This document shows positions 42,678 through 54,521 of a stretch of 64,000 nt of DNA, piece by piece. The stretch covers positions 806,001-870,000 of the forward strand of contig JBBELK010000002.1 of the NCBI GenBank assembly GCA_037783545.1. Direction: 5' to 3'. The DNA comes from Henricia sp. BOLD:AAB3569 (Eukaryota; Echinodermata; Asteroidea; Spinulosida; Echinasteridae). The position numbers and the translations under genes were made by a program. Below the pieces are notes generated by a model, which did no database searches, was not told the DNA's origin, and worked only from the letters and a program-made list of their open reading frames with translations. Position 1 is the stretch's first letter. Each line of letters opens with the position of its first letter.

Positions 42678-44213
42678 GTAAGTCGTTTCATTCAGTTTCT
42701 CAACCCGTTTCATATTTTTATATGTGCATATACGTTATATCTCATATACGTTATGGGTGCAAAATTTTGTTTTGAAAGGATTATCGTTAGTGGCATTGGC
42801 GGATCGGGGGAGAAGAGGGGTGTGCTGATGATGAGGGGGTTATGGCACCCCTCCCCCCCAAGTGAAAACAAAGTGTGGGGGTGCGGCAAGAGAGAGAGGA
42901 AAGAACGCACTCCCTGTGTTTCCCCTATTTCCCCGGATTGTGCTATGTTTTTCTCCCCTTTGATTATTTCACTGTAACTTTGTTGTGGTTTTGAACAATC
43001 TTTCTTGAATCTCAGCTCACCCCGTCCCCCCGAAAAAAATTATTATGGATCCGCCTATGAGTGACTATCATTGAATTTCACAGTCAATACGGTGTATCTA
43101 AATGTAATGATGTAGTAATTTTGCTTTTTAATGTTCGCAAGTGTTAGTGTTTGGTACTACAAATCTGAAAATGGAATTAAGTAACGACAAAGACATGCTA
43201 AAGCACTTTTCGACGTGCACCCATCAGAGCAAAACGAATGGCGTCGTTACGCTAATCGACAATAGGGCCAGACTAAGCGGAGGTTAACATGTAGCAAAAT
43301 ATCAAACTTAGTGAAACTACTTCCTTTATACCAAATCTTGAAGCCAACATTCTAAGGTGCACAGAATATCACGGTGTCATTATTGAAAACAGGTTCAAAA
43401 TAAAATTATACACTTATGATTAATTTTGAGTTTGAATTTAGGTTACTTTTAATACAGAACAATTTTTTCACATTGTGTGCTCGTTCAACAGTTTGAAAAC
43501 CTAATATATTGAATGTTGTGCAGACTCAATTATGCGGCTGCCTGAACCATTAAGATTGGGTGTTCCACTGTTGCAATATATACACTGATTGACAAAAACA
43601 AGACGTATACGATATAATGGCTGCTTGAACAGACAAGTGAAATGAATGTGTCCCTCCATTACCGTTTGTCAATGCCCCTCCGTTACCATGACCATCTGAC
43701 TTTAAATCCTTCCCAATAAAATCTGAGCAGCACAACAGGCCCGTCGTTTTGCATGCCCATATTTAAGTGGTAATGGTACAATGTGAAATATAAAGGAAAC
43801 TCTTTTTACTTCGGGAACAATATAATATGAATGTCTGAAAAAAGTATAAAAAATAGCCGTTAATTTTGCGTCCCTCCGTTACCGCCCTGTTTTTTTTTTT
43901 AATCTTGCCCCCAAGATGTTGTCTGCCCCCAATTTTTCCTCTCAGGTTGCATTCTAAGGTAGCCTTTATATGATATCAGCTGTTATTTTACTTAGTCTTG
44001 GATAGAACTGGAGTAATATATCAAAATACACCAAAAGTGTCCCTCCTGGCCTGGCCAAATAGTATTCATAAGGCTGAAGGCGGGAATGACGTGTACGTTC
44101 AGAATGCTAAGCGCTAATTGGTCTGCAACAAGGAGCACGCTACAGTGTATGCGCATTAGCGTCAGTATTGTCGATTAGCGATTACAGTATTGCCGATTAG
44201 TGCCACGACGCCA

Positions 44214-44575
44214 TTATTATTATTATTATTATTATTTCTTTCTGGTATTCATACCAAGGATTCCTCAATAGTGCTCATTGCACTGTCACGTGAGGAAACC
44301 CATGAAGAATTAGAATTAGAAATGGCCAGAGACACCGGGGATGATCCCCTTCCTCTTCACGAATGAATGCTCTGGGATCTTTAGAGTGCGTTTCCATATT
44401 ACCTAACACACTGGACCAACGGCTTTACATCCCTTCCGAAGGATGGAGCAAGTGTGGTTGAGTGCCTTGCCCAAGGGCACAGGTACCGTAGCCGTGAGGA
44501 GGTTCGAACCTGCAACCCCACGTTTTCACCTATATGATTGCGAGTCAATGACCTAAACCGCTCGGCCACGGTACC
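44214..44575 (-). mobile_element. tRNA-Ser-like SINE with intact acceptor stem
   Basis: On the minus strand the head (44575-44482) begins GGTACCGTGGCCGAGCGGTT (A box) and ends with B box GGTTCGAACCT and CGGTACC, which pairs perfectly with the first seven bases. The loop reads CTCGCAA with a long variable region, like serine tRNA. The body has CCCTTGGGCAAGGCACTC and CGTAAAGCCGTTGGTCC-like sequence, and the tail is (TTA)n at 44214-44237. CCATT flanks both sides. The empty site in copy 1 is GATGTCATTCTTGC at about 7339. Confidence 0.85.
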
Positions 44576-44869
44576 CCATTCTTGCATTTTGCTCTGATGA
44601 GTACAAGTCGAAAGGTGCTTTATCATGTCTTTGTCGTGACTTAATTCAATTTTATAAATCTTTCATAATGCTGGTTTCGAAATGTTAACAATGTGTTTAT
44701 CTTTCAAAGGCTTGCTTGTCACGAAGAGTCCGGTGTCCGTTAATCCAGTCACAACCGGAGATTTTTGTATGCGGCGGAAACATTCGTTCATCTGCCAAAA
44801 AGACAACTGTTGCTAGATCCGGCCTCAGTAGGAGAAACCATTTCGTTTTGTGCCACGTTTTTTAAACTT

Positions 44870-44905
44870 ATAGATGTCTATTACAACCTTGTAATAGACA
44901 TCTAT
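44870..44905. repeat. Perfect 17-bp hairpin
   Basis: ATAGATGTCTATTACAA, loop CC, then the exact inverse. It sits at the start of a copy-2-only insertion (about 44860-45297) that also has the inverted pair GTGTCCATACTATG/CATAGTATGGACAC at 44950 and 45165. Confidence 0.75.
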
Positions 44906-45413
44906 TCTGGGGTTTCACCTGGCTTGACAACAGTTGCTACCGCCATTACTGTGTCCATACTATGACACGCCAAAGCGTAAAACAATTCAGCACTGATGAT
45001 TAATGTTGACGCATATTTTTGCGCAAGAAAAAAAGGTTGGCATGGCTTTTAAATGTTGATAGACTGTTTGAAACTGGCATACCATGCTTTTGTTGGCAAG
45101 TTTTTAAAAAATGTTGAGACTTGTTTTTCCAGGGTTGATGGCAGAAGTATCGATTTGGCGTGCCATAGTATGGACACGATATGATAGTTGTTGACGTCAC
45201 GCGTATGGCACGCCAAAGTGAAAATAATTCAACAATGATAATGTATGGAAATTTTCATCAGTTTTTAGTTGTTTTGCTTTTTGTAATTTAGTTTTTGTTT
45301 GCTTGGAATAGTAAATTTAAAAATAGTATTTTTAGTAGACGTGTGCAACCGCGGGCTACACGATATAGGCATACACTGAGCATAAATATAAATTACTAAA
45401 GGTGTATTGTAAT

Positions 45414-47103
45414 AATAATAATAATAATAGCAATCTTATATAGCGCCAAATGCCAGGGCCTCTAGGCGCTTTACAGTATAAACCAAAGCAATAACATACA
45501 TATGGGTCTGTCCACATTAATGGGGTACATTTCTGTAACATTCAAGATCTTAGGTCCCAGTTCACTTCAAATGTCTTAATTTTATCTTTAAATTATCAAG
45601 CTAAACCGAGGAAATAACTTTTTCCACCAAGGAGTAAGAAAAATAGTCTTACAACATACATTTGTGAAAACCTCGTGCACAAATTTTCCTATTACGCATG
45701 TAACAAAGACGGAAATAAATGTCACAAAATTGTCTGTCCACGTTACCTACGTAATAGGAAAATTTGTACACTTGCTTTTCAAAAATGTATGTTGTGGCAG
45801 CAATTTCTTACCTTTTTGGGCAAAAGTTATCTCCTGAGAACAAAACAAGGAAATTTCTTTAATTCTGAGATAAACTAAAGACATCTGAAAGGAATTATTG
45901 ACTTATTTTTCAAATGTACCCCATTACTGTGGACAGAACCATATACATGTACAGAGATAAAAAAATATTAAATGTTAAAACCAAAGAGCATCATCAAGAG
46001 CATCAAGTCTGGTAATACTGAATAAAAAGATGTGAAATTACTGATGGAATGAATTTGACGCATGCTGTTAGGAAGACCATTCCAGAGGTGTGCCGCTGAA
46101 AAAACAAATGATATATCACCATAGAATTTTGTTGATGAGCGAGCAGGTACCCTCAATTGACAGTCCGATGATGATCTTAGAGACCTAGATGGGGTATACA
46201 CCCTGGACAAGGTCAGAAAGATAACCCGAAGCTATGTTATGAATGGCCTTAAAGGTAAGTAAAATAGTCTTAAATGCTAATCTTTGCTTGACTGGAAGCC
46301 AATGGAGCTGAAAGAGAACTGGTGTAATGTGCTCACGTCGAGAGACACGAAGTAGAAGTCGTGCCGCAGCGTTCTGCACCCGCTGAAGTTTAGCAATTTC
46401 TTTGTCCGGTAATCCAAAAAGTAAGGAGTTGCAGCAATCTAACCTCGAGGTAACAAAAGCATGTACTAATCTAGAAGTCGATGTTTGATCAAGATATTGT
46501 CGAATCTGTCAAATCTGTCTTAATGCATGCCAAGCAGCCTTACACAAGTTGTTGATATGATTATTCATTGTGAGAGATGAATCCATGGAAACTCAAAGGT
46601 TGCGAGCATGTACTGACGGCTAGATGACATCATTGCCAATAGTCAAACCTGGCAAGGAATGACAGACCGCTTTACTAAAAAACAGTATCTCGGTCTTCCT
46701 ATCATTTAGCACAAGCATGTTGAATTTACACCAAGATCTAATGGCAGATATACATGCTTCCATCCTCTTCACAGCAGTATCTCGCTCATGAGGCTTAAAA
46801 TAATAATGACAGGTAGAGCTGGGTATCATCGGCATACATGATAGATTGAATACCATGGGCGTCAATTATGTCTTGTAAAGGGGCACTGAACAAAATGAAA
46901 GCCAGTGGCCCATTGACAGAGCCTTGAGGAACTCCATAGTCCACAGCAATTGGGTCAGACACGACATTTTTGACAGAAACAGATTGTGTACGACCAGCCA
47001 TGTAAGATGAAAACCACTGAAGCGCTGTTCCGCTACTTCCATAACGTTCCTCAAAACGAGCAATCAACTGCTTGTGGTCAATCGTATCGAACGTAGTCTT
47101 TGT
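45414..47103 (-). mobile_element. L2/CR1-type LINE, 5'-truncated
   Basis: The 3' end is the (TAA)n run at 45414-45428 with TATATAGCGCCAAATGCC. Minus-strand frames: FDTIDHKQLIARFEERYG, GVPQGSVNGPLAFILF, IMYADDTQLYLSL (47100-46800); then KFNMLVLNDRKTEILFFSK; MQNAAARLLLRVSRREHITP with FQLHWLPVKQRLAF (46379-46290); and LWNGLPNSMRQIHSI (about 46090). The YADD motif is present. A premature stop and frameshifts split the protein. Confidence 0.85.
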
Positions 47104-47231
47104 GAAAGACGGTCTAACGTTGCTTGGTTCGTGTGGACAGGGAACTAGTTTAATGCGCCGTACGTGCGGTCGATATTGCACTGTGTGGACAGGGAACTAG
47201 TTTATGGGTGCTGTTTGTTAGACCGTCTTTG
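47103..47231. mobile_element. Short foldback with AAAGACGGTCTAAC ends
   Basis: AAAGACGGTCTAAC at 47103-47117 and GTTAGACCGTCTTT at 47217-47231 are inverse. Inside, GTGTGGACAGGGAACTAGTT is repeated twice in tandem. Nearby hairpins: CATAGAGTTGTATA/TATACAACTCTATG at about 47373-47404 and CATGGAGGAAGAAA/TTTCTTCCTCCATG at about 47673-47711. Confidence 0.65.
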
Positions 47232-47893
47232 GAATCTCTTCACGTGTCACGTGGTTTGCTCGCGAAATTCCGAGCACATTCCTACGTGACGTAATGATTA
47301 GCATATCCTGTTTCCGAATGTACGGCGTGTGAAGGTCGTGTACCCTGTACCTCGAAGTAGTTGTACTGTATGCATAGAGTTGTATAAGCCTATACAACTC
47401 TATGACTGTATGCAAGACTTTCCACACGACGTAACGATAAACAAAAATGTCCGTGGTGATTTTGAGGATTTATGATGGCGGATCTTCACCGTGTTAACAG
47501 AAGCGACGAGGATTATATAAAAAGACAGACAGTTTAGCAAAGGATGCAGGTACTTCTTAGCGGCGTAGGTGCAAGATTTGAAGAAAGGTAGGAATGCTGT
47601 AAAATGATGGTGTTTACAAAATATCCGCATATGCTGAAGGAGAATTGTAACGAACGACATGTTTGCATAGGCCATGGAGGAAGAAATCATGGAAATGTTT
47701 CTTCCTCCATGCATAGGCCTACACACATGACACACTACACATGCTACATGATGCAGATTCACTCGCATCGTGGTAAAATTTTACTGAAATGCCTGCACTA
47801 CATTTGTCTTAAGTTATTACGGCATAATATCACCAAAACGTGAAATTCCGTTAAGAAATCGTAATTTTATTGTGGAAATGTTAACGATTTCGG

Positions 47894-48099
47894 AAAGAAT
47901 TGGGAAGTTGATCACGGCTTCAGACCTTGCGTGCATACTGCTTGCAAAACATATGAGACAGGTTTGGAAATTTCTAAGTGATTCCTCGCAAAATCTTAAA
48001 TTTTGCCACTCGAAATGTTGTTAATTTCCCATAATATGCACATTCCAATGCTAGATGATTCATTTTAAAGAAGACAATTATGATCAACTTCCCAAATCT
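47894..48099. mobile_element. Foldback with AGAATTGGGAAGTTGATCA ends
   Basis: AGAATTGGGAAGTTGATCAC on the left and TGATCAACTTCCCAAATCTT on the right. A relative with an internal direct duplication is at 50399-50809; they share CGGCTTCAGACCTTG and AAAACATATGAGACAGG. Confidence 0.65.
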
Positions 48100-48137
48100 T
48101 GTCACGGTGACGACCCTCCTGAGGTTGTCCTCCAGAT

Positions 48138-48209
48138 GGGGGGCTGGGGGAGGGGGTGTGGGGATGGGGATGCGGGGGCGGGGGCGGGCGGGGGGGGGGG
48201 GGGGGGGGA
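48138..48209 (+). repeat. G-rich tract
   Basis: Runs of G broken by single T, A or C, ending in more than 20 G in a row. It can form G-quadruplexes. It lies in the gene copy 2 intron, about 230 bp before the 75-bp exon. Confidence 0.8.
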
Positions 48210-48442
48210 CAATATAGCCATGTGGGGAAACGAACATAGCTGCTAGCAGAAAAGCATCATAGCATGGGCTCTATTTGTTCACACTTCCAATCTGGAGGAC
48301 AAACCGGGTAAATTTTGTCTGCAGGAAACACGTTTTAGCAATGAAAATATTTCAAGTGTTTGCTTGAAAACACTTTAATTATGTCATGCTCCATTGTATT
48401 CTAACCATTTCTTTCACTTTCGTTTCTCTTTTTTCTCCTCAG

Positions 48443-48517
48443 ACCCACAAATTAGCAGAGTTTCAATAAAGTACGGTACAGAAGATGGAATATCTGTCGG
48501 CAAAGTATTTCTGCGAG
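48443..48517 (+). CDS. 25-codon exon, gene copy 2
   Basis: Acceptor TTTCTCCTCAG after a strong pyrimidine tract, donor CGAG|GTAAAA, length 75 bp, phase 1 on both sides. It continues the 14-codon exon as D-PQISRVSIKYGTED-GISVGKVFLR. KVFLR resembles the end of an Ig strand such as TVYLRQG in the earlier exon. No copy-1 counterpart with an open frame was found. Confidence 0.6.
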
Positions 48518-49002
48518 GTAAAATAACTAAAATTTGTTGTAATTTATAATCTTTTCTTTAACAAAAATTCCAATGCCACAAGATAGCAGTCAATCCACCC
48601 ATGATGGCACACACAAACCCCGGGCACACCAATGTTGAGCATTTACTGGTACTTCCTTTTGCAGTCTCTGTACAGGGGAACAGTGACAATAATCAAATAA
48701 TTATTAATACAAGATCCACCTTATAACAAGCTTTTCATGCTGATATTACAAAAATCATGTTAAAACAGGGCACTTTTGCCTACACAAGTGTTCAGTTCAG
48801 CTTTATGCATGAACAACTCGTACCTGCTTGAAACAGTGTAGTAGAGACCAGACCTGTGGAAAATGCTGTGTCCTTGATGTGCATTTGATGAGCCACGGGG
48901 GAAAATGAATTTAGTAATTACAATTAAACGCCGTTTTAGACAGATTCTTACCAAATTCTCACGATTTACTATCGTATGCGATTCTTTTGCTTTTTTCTTC
49001 AG

Positions 49003-49016
49003 AAAATGAGGAATAA
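49003..49016 (+). CDS. Terminal coding exon, gene copy 2
   Basis: After the acceptor TTTTTTCTTCAG, phase-1 joining gives E-N-E-E and TAA at 49014-49016. So the protein ends shortly after KVFLR, with no transmembrane helix in this version, which suggests a secreted product. A candidate poly(A) signal ATTAAA is at 49193-49198; AATAAA occurs near 49914. Confidence is moderate because the coding part is very short. Confidence 0.5.
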
Positions 49017-50990
49017 GATTGACCTCTATCTACACGGGATTCTCATCAGTCCGTATACTTCCTGACTACTTGCGGCTTCTCCCGACAGAAGAGTGTGCAA
49101 TCCTTTGTCTCCACGCTTTGGTCTTCTTTTAATGTAAAATGTCCTGTTGCTGCTTCGTGTCTGGGGTTTCCATATTTGATGAATGATGGAAAATTAAAGC
49201 TACACAAGACTTTTTATTCCAAATGTCCTGCAGCTAGCTGCACGACTTTGTGACTTATGTCAATTGCAACGGACAGCCACACACAAAACAGTAGTCTTTA
49301 ATCAGAATGAATTAGACTGTATTGAAGCCTTGCTTGACAAATTCTTTTTTTGAGCATGTAATCAGCTACATGTAAGTACATGTACACTCCATGGTGTATT
49401 CACATAATTGAAAGGTACAACTTCCTTACAGATGTACATGTAACTATATATAGGACAGTTCTTTAATAATCATGAATGAACCTACATGTATAAACATCTT
49501 TGTTGAAATTTTGAGCAAACTGTCCAAGGAGGGAATAGACACACTTTGTGCCCTTATGAAAGCTCCACTGTAAAAGTGCCCAATTTCCTGGTGATGCTTG
49601 GCTTACTGATGTCATGAGATTAGCTAGTGGATTTTAAAAGTTCATTTTTCTGAGCTATAAAGGTACATGTACATGTAAACTTAAACGGCAGAATGAATTT
49701 GGGCCATGGGGTCAAAGACTTACGACACGTCGCAAGTATACCAAATCCATCACATCTCGCAACGGGTTCAGCGAGTTCCGATGGACTTGGCTACTTTTGC
49801 GACACGTCACAATTCTTTGTGATATCAACCCCTGCTCCTGTATAGAAAAGTGTACATGTGGAAAACAATTTGACAGTTTGAGTCCACTGGGAAGCATGCC
49901 TCCAACTACACGAAATAAATGCTACATAACAATTGAACTCTGACCTCCAAGTTTTTGTTTATTCTTTACATGTATAGTCATCAGTGCTTGGGACAATTAT
50001 TTTTTTGGAAAGACAAGTAAATTCATAAACGTGCCTGCATTGATATAGCAACACAGCAAGCTGTATTAATAACGTCACTTATAAGATTGGTACTAATTAT
50101 TAGTACTATAGTAAAACAATCTGCTTATCACAAGAAAATTTTTATGCCCTATCTTTCAATCATTGCTTTCATTCCTTAGGTTTAAAGACATGATTGGTAA
50201 ACTTTCAAGAATGGTACCAAACGCATTACAGAACTAAAGTATGCCTTTTAAAAATTCACTCGGCCATAATTCAAAACCCTTTAAAATACATCACGCATGG
50301 TTTTTGTGTTGAATAAATGGTAAATAATTCATTTGCAAATTGTCAACAACATAAAACTATCTGGCAATTTCTCGCACGAAGGTACCGCGGCACCCGAAAG
50401 AATTGAGAAGTTGATCATGGCTTCAGACCTTGTGTGCAAAACATGCGAGACAGGCTGAACAAATGCATGGTTTTTGTGTTGAATAAATGGTAAATAATTT
50501 ATTTGCAAATTGTCAACAACAAAATAGTTGGCAATTTCTCACAATGAGGTACCAGTACCCAAAAGAATTGAGAAGGTGATCATGGCTTCAGACCTTGTGT
50601 GCAAAACATATGAGACAGGCTGAACAAATGTGTTTTTTCCCAAAATCTAAAATTGTTGCCACTTGATATAGACCCCTTGCACGGCGGCCATGACAGAGGG
50701 CAGGTTTTTATATTTAAATGTGTGACAATAGATCCATTAAGTGCATACTCGTGCAAATGCTAGCCGAGTCATTTTGTTTTTAAAGAAACAATTCTGATCA
50801 ACTTCTCAACCCTTACCAATGGTATTGTTTTATATGAACAAGGAAAGAATTTACAAGTCAGACTTCATCTTAGTTTCTTACTATGTTTGTCCAAATATAA
50901 TCGTCATTTCTTCCTGCCAAATTTGTTTTTCTACCAGATCTGCACCTAATTATACAGTGTAAAAAACTTTACAACTCACAAGTTAAACTT
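49017..50990. other. 3' region of gene copy 2 and intergenic DNA
   Basis: Non-coding. It contains the foldback at 50399-50809 and, overlapping it, two direct copies of about 165 bp (50296-50460 and 50461-50635) sharing GTTTTTGTGTTGAATAAATG. The rest has TACATGTA-rich AT sequence. Confidence 0.55.
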
Positions 50991-50996
50991 AGTATA

Positions 50997-51500
50997 ATGA
51001 CGGCTAACATTGGTTATTTAGTCATTTTTTCAAGGAATAGTGATGTCCGACTTGTAAATTCTTACTCGTTAAATCAACAGAGGAAGGAAATTTGCACCAC
51101 ACGTGTGGGAGTAGTTGGGGGCAGTACCGCCACCCTGTCGGTAGAGCCAAACAAGCCTAGGTTGGTGCTGTCAATGAAAGGTCCTAACCTATGGTGTGAA
51201 GACACCCCCTTTAAACTGGCACCGCTAAGGGACATCGTCAAATCCATAAGAAAAGAAGGCTTCTTCTAGAGAACGGACGATGCTCAAGGTTACAAGCAAC
51301 TCCTCCTTACGGAAAGATCGAAGACCTTTTGTGGGTTCTGGGCAGGTTTTTATTTTGTTGATACAACACTGCCGTTCAGTTTTAAGAACAGTGCCTATAT
51401 TTACTCTTCTGTTGGCTTCTGTTTATCGACCTGGTTGAAGAATAGGAGCATTCACAGGAGGTTTGGATCGACGATCGTTTCGTAAGAGAAGCAAACAAGC
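50997..51500 (+). pseudogene. Ngaro/DIRS-type reverse transcriptase palm
   Basis: VEPNKPRLVLSMKGPNLWCE and TPFKLAPLRDIVKSIRKEGF are the entry motifs. After a TAG comes DDAQGYKQLLLTERSKTF with CGFWAGFYFVDTTLPFSFKN and SAYIYSSVG, then, one frame over, WIDDRFVREANKL (from 51464) with the catalytic DD. This is the DIRS/Ngaro arrangement, quite unlike LINE reverse transcriptase. Confidence 0.75.
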
Positions 51501-51709
51501 TGGTTGAATGGTTGAATGGTTTATTGATCTCTACGACCCCAAGTGGAGTATGAGAGCCAGTACAGGTTACAAAGTAATTAATATAGAGGTTATGAAGGTT
51601 AAGAAAATAAAGTACAAGTTAGCCTTATATAATACATTATCAATACGCAAGAATTAGTATTACCAAATGACTTACGGAAATTTAGACAGTATGATCTTAA
51701 TAAATTTAG

Positions 51710-52653
51710 CTAGATTAAAAATTGAAGGGAACCTTTTACATTAAACAATAATTCCAATTTAAAAGTGTTAGGGTTAGTCCAGTAAAACGTCTTTATATAA
51801 GTGCGTCTGTCTTCGTGAAGAGCATTACAAACAAGGGTATAGTGGAATTCATCACAATTGGCTTCACTATTACATAACGGGCATACTGTGATATTAACAG
51901 GTGATTGGGAAGGTAAATAGCGGACTTCAGATGATGGAAGGTGGTGGTTTCCACAGCGAAAGCGAGCTAATGCTGATCTACTAGAATTATTTAATTTGAC
52001 AAGGTACTTCTCAGAATCTAAATTAGTTTTAATAAGTTTATAGAAGGTACATAGTCTGTTATTTGAAATGTCACATTCCAAGTGCTGTTTAGCAATATCC
52101 CGCAGTCTACGATCAAAATCTTTAGAGAGTCTATTTTTAGAAAAAACACTTATTTCAGTTTGATTCCATAATACAGAAAATCCAGTATCATCTAACATTG
52201 ATTTAACACACCCGATCCATTTAGAATGTACAATATTTTGGTCAAAAAGTGCTCTCATAAGACGATACACAGTGTAGTAGAAAGACTATTAGGACGGGTA
52301 GTTAAATGAAGCCAAAAATTAAACATACGTAAATACACAGTATATTTAAGTTCTATTCTATCCAATTCACCATAAGCAATACAATTAGCAGTCCGGTAGT
52401 TGACCCGTAATAAGCTTTTCAATTTTTGTTAATGAAAACTCTCAATTTGGGCAATATTAGAAAATCCCCATATCTCACATCCATACAAAAGGACAGGAGA
52501 AACAATTTGGTCAAATAGTTGACACTGGATATCGATAGGTAAATCTAGTTTGGTAGCTTTAGTCTTTAGGCTAAACAACGCTCTTCTGGCTTGATCGACC
52601 TGCTTGTTGATGGCTTTATTAAACAAGCCGTTATAGTTAAACTGTATACCCAA
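51710..52653 (-). pseudogene. LINE ORF2 thumb and C-terminal zinc-knuckle
   Basis: SPVLLYGCEIWGFSNI (about 52500) is the thumb motif. The last frame (52270-51710) has RSALARFRCGNHHLPSSEVR and a zinc-binding CPLCNSEANCDEFHYTLVC, as in many LINE C-termini (C-x2-C...H...C), then FYWTNPNTFKLEL. Confidence 0.75.
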
Positions 52654-52830
52654 GTAAATATAATCATGAACTACTTCTAGCTTATCCTCTCCAAATACAA
52701 AATCTGGGAAAGATCGAACTTTACCTTTAGAAAAAATTACAATCTTTGTTTTACTTGGGTTAACACTTAGATGCCAAAGTTTACAATAATCGTAAACAGC
52801 ATTTAAAGCACATTGTAATTCATGGGGAGA

Positions 52831-53538
52831 TTATGAAAGTACAACAGTATCATCTGCATAGAGTAAGGTGTACAATTTCAAAAATACTTCTACATCATCA
52901 TCACTCAGAAGATTACTAATGTCACTAGCTACAGTGGAAAGACCATTATAACATTTGCTAATAAACTTTTCAAAGTCATTTAAATATATACTAAATAATA
53001 ATGGCGAAAGGTTTTCACCTTGTCTAACACCTAGCTCACAGGGGAACCCTATTGAGACTTTGTTACCAACTTTCACACAGGATTTTGCATGAGCATACAT
53101 GTTGTAAACCACAGTAATTACCTTCCCATTGATACCAGTGGAGATAAGCTTAGACCACAGTGAGGGTCTATGTACCAGGTCAAATGCCTTTTTGTAATCA
53201 ATAAATGCACAATAAACTGTGGTATGTCTGCTGAGATAGATTTCAATGAGTGAATGCAACACAAAGATGTGGTCAAGAGTACTTAATCCTTCCCGGAAAC
53301 CAGCTTGTTCATCCCCTAGGATGCCACAGCCTTCAATAAACAATGTAAGCCTAGTGTTAATAATACTTGTGAATAATTTACCTAAACAGCTATTAAGTAG
53401 AGTGATTCCCCTGTAGTTGTCAGGGTCAACACTAGACCCTTTATTCTTGTAGATAGGTTTTATAATCCCAGTACACCAGTCGCTAGGGACTATTCCGGTT
53501 TGCAAAAGAATATTAAATAATTTAACAATTAATGACAC
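52831..53538 (-). pseudogene. LINE ORF2 reverse transcriptase palm
   Basis: IVPSDWCTGIIKPIYKNKGS, DNYRGITLLNSCLGKLFTSI, DEQAGFREGLSTLDHIFVLH, AFIDYKKAFDLVHRPSLWSK (first catalytic Asp), LGVRQGENLSPLLFSIYLND and the catalytic LLYADDTVVLS. All seven palm blocks are in one open frame. Confidence 0.85.
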
Positions 53539-54521
53539 AACACTTTCAGGGCAGTTTTTTAGGTGTTCATTTAAGACAGCGTCAATTCCTGCTGCTTTAT
53601 TATTCTTAAGTTTTTTAATAGCTGAAATAACTTCTTCCGTAGTAAAGGATTCATTAATAAACTCATTTGTAGAATGAGTAATATTTCTCGGATCGAAATT
53701 ATTAGAGTCAGAAGTGTTGTTACTGGAGCTTAACTGTTTGAAATGCTGGTAGAAGGATGAAAGAGATATGTTGTCAGCAGAAATATGTTTAGTATTAGTA
53801 GCTTCATTAAGGATGTTCCAGTACTCTTTAGGATTAGTGCTTCTAAGATTTCTTAATTGTTTGTGTAACTGCTTAGAGTATTGCTGCTGTTTTAATTTAA
53901 TAAATTTCTTAAATTTTTTAGCATTAGATTTAATTTCTGAACGTGCCTCGGGTGCATCTAACCTTTTTAGACTGTTTTTAACACGCAGATAATTGGCTCG
54001 TTCGGATCTACATTCTTAATCAAACCAAGGTTTGTTTAGCTTCTTATTAACTGGTTTAGGTTTATTGTTACATGCGGTATTTTTACACATTCCGATAGAT
54101 TTGGAAGAATCGAGGCATAATGTAACTAACTGTTTAGTTAAGTTATCAATATTAGTCTGCGACGTTAGATCAAGGTTTAAATTATTCAATTGTGAATGAA
54201 GGTCATTAATATCATCCTCGTTAAACTTTATCTTATATTCACCGGCAAGTTGCCGTTTCCACAGATGTTTAAACTGGCTATGGTTAGGATTAAGATACTT
54301 ATCGTCATTATTAGTACCACAATTATGATTATCGGAAGTGTTAGTTAGATTACGATTTATGGTGAACTTTAAGGTTAATTCTAAAGGGCAATGAACGTCT
54401 GACAGACATGGGTCAAAATCGCATATTCCAAATTTAGAAATACAGGTTAACAAGGCAGGAGAAGCCAAGATGTAATCAACTACGCTGCTACCAGCAGCAT
54501 TATTACATGTAAAATCTCCAA

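Larger units (their letters stand above)
40384..45413 (+). repeat. Segmental duplication, copy 2
   Basis: Aligns with 896-7995 (see copy 1). Exon offsets are constant: 39180 bp across the whole LamG-like exon with no indel. Copy-2-specific insertions are the SINE at 44214-44575 and a foldback at about 44860-45297. It lacks the Penelope pair, the 1073 MITE and the Tc1-like element. Confidence 0.85.
42678..48442 (+). other. Long intron of gene copy 2
   Basis: 5.8 kb of intron, filled with a SINE, foldbacks, an L2-like LINE and a G-rich tract, each listed separately. Copy-1 sequence matches to 45413. Nothing else looks coding. Confidence 0.6.

Noticed and set aside
44482-44575. Functional serine tRNA gene
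   Set aside because: Acceptor and promoter boxes look good, but the anticodon stem is imperfect and the sequence continues into a SINE body with a (TTA)n tail and flanking duplication.
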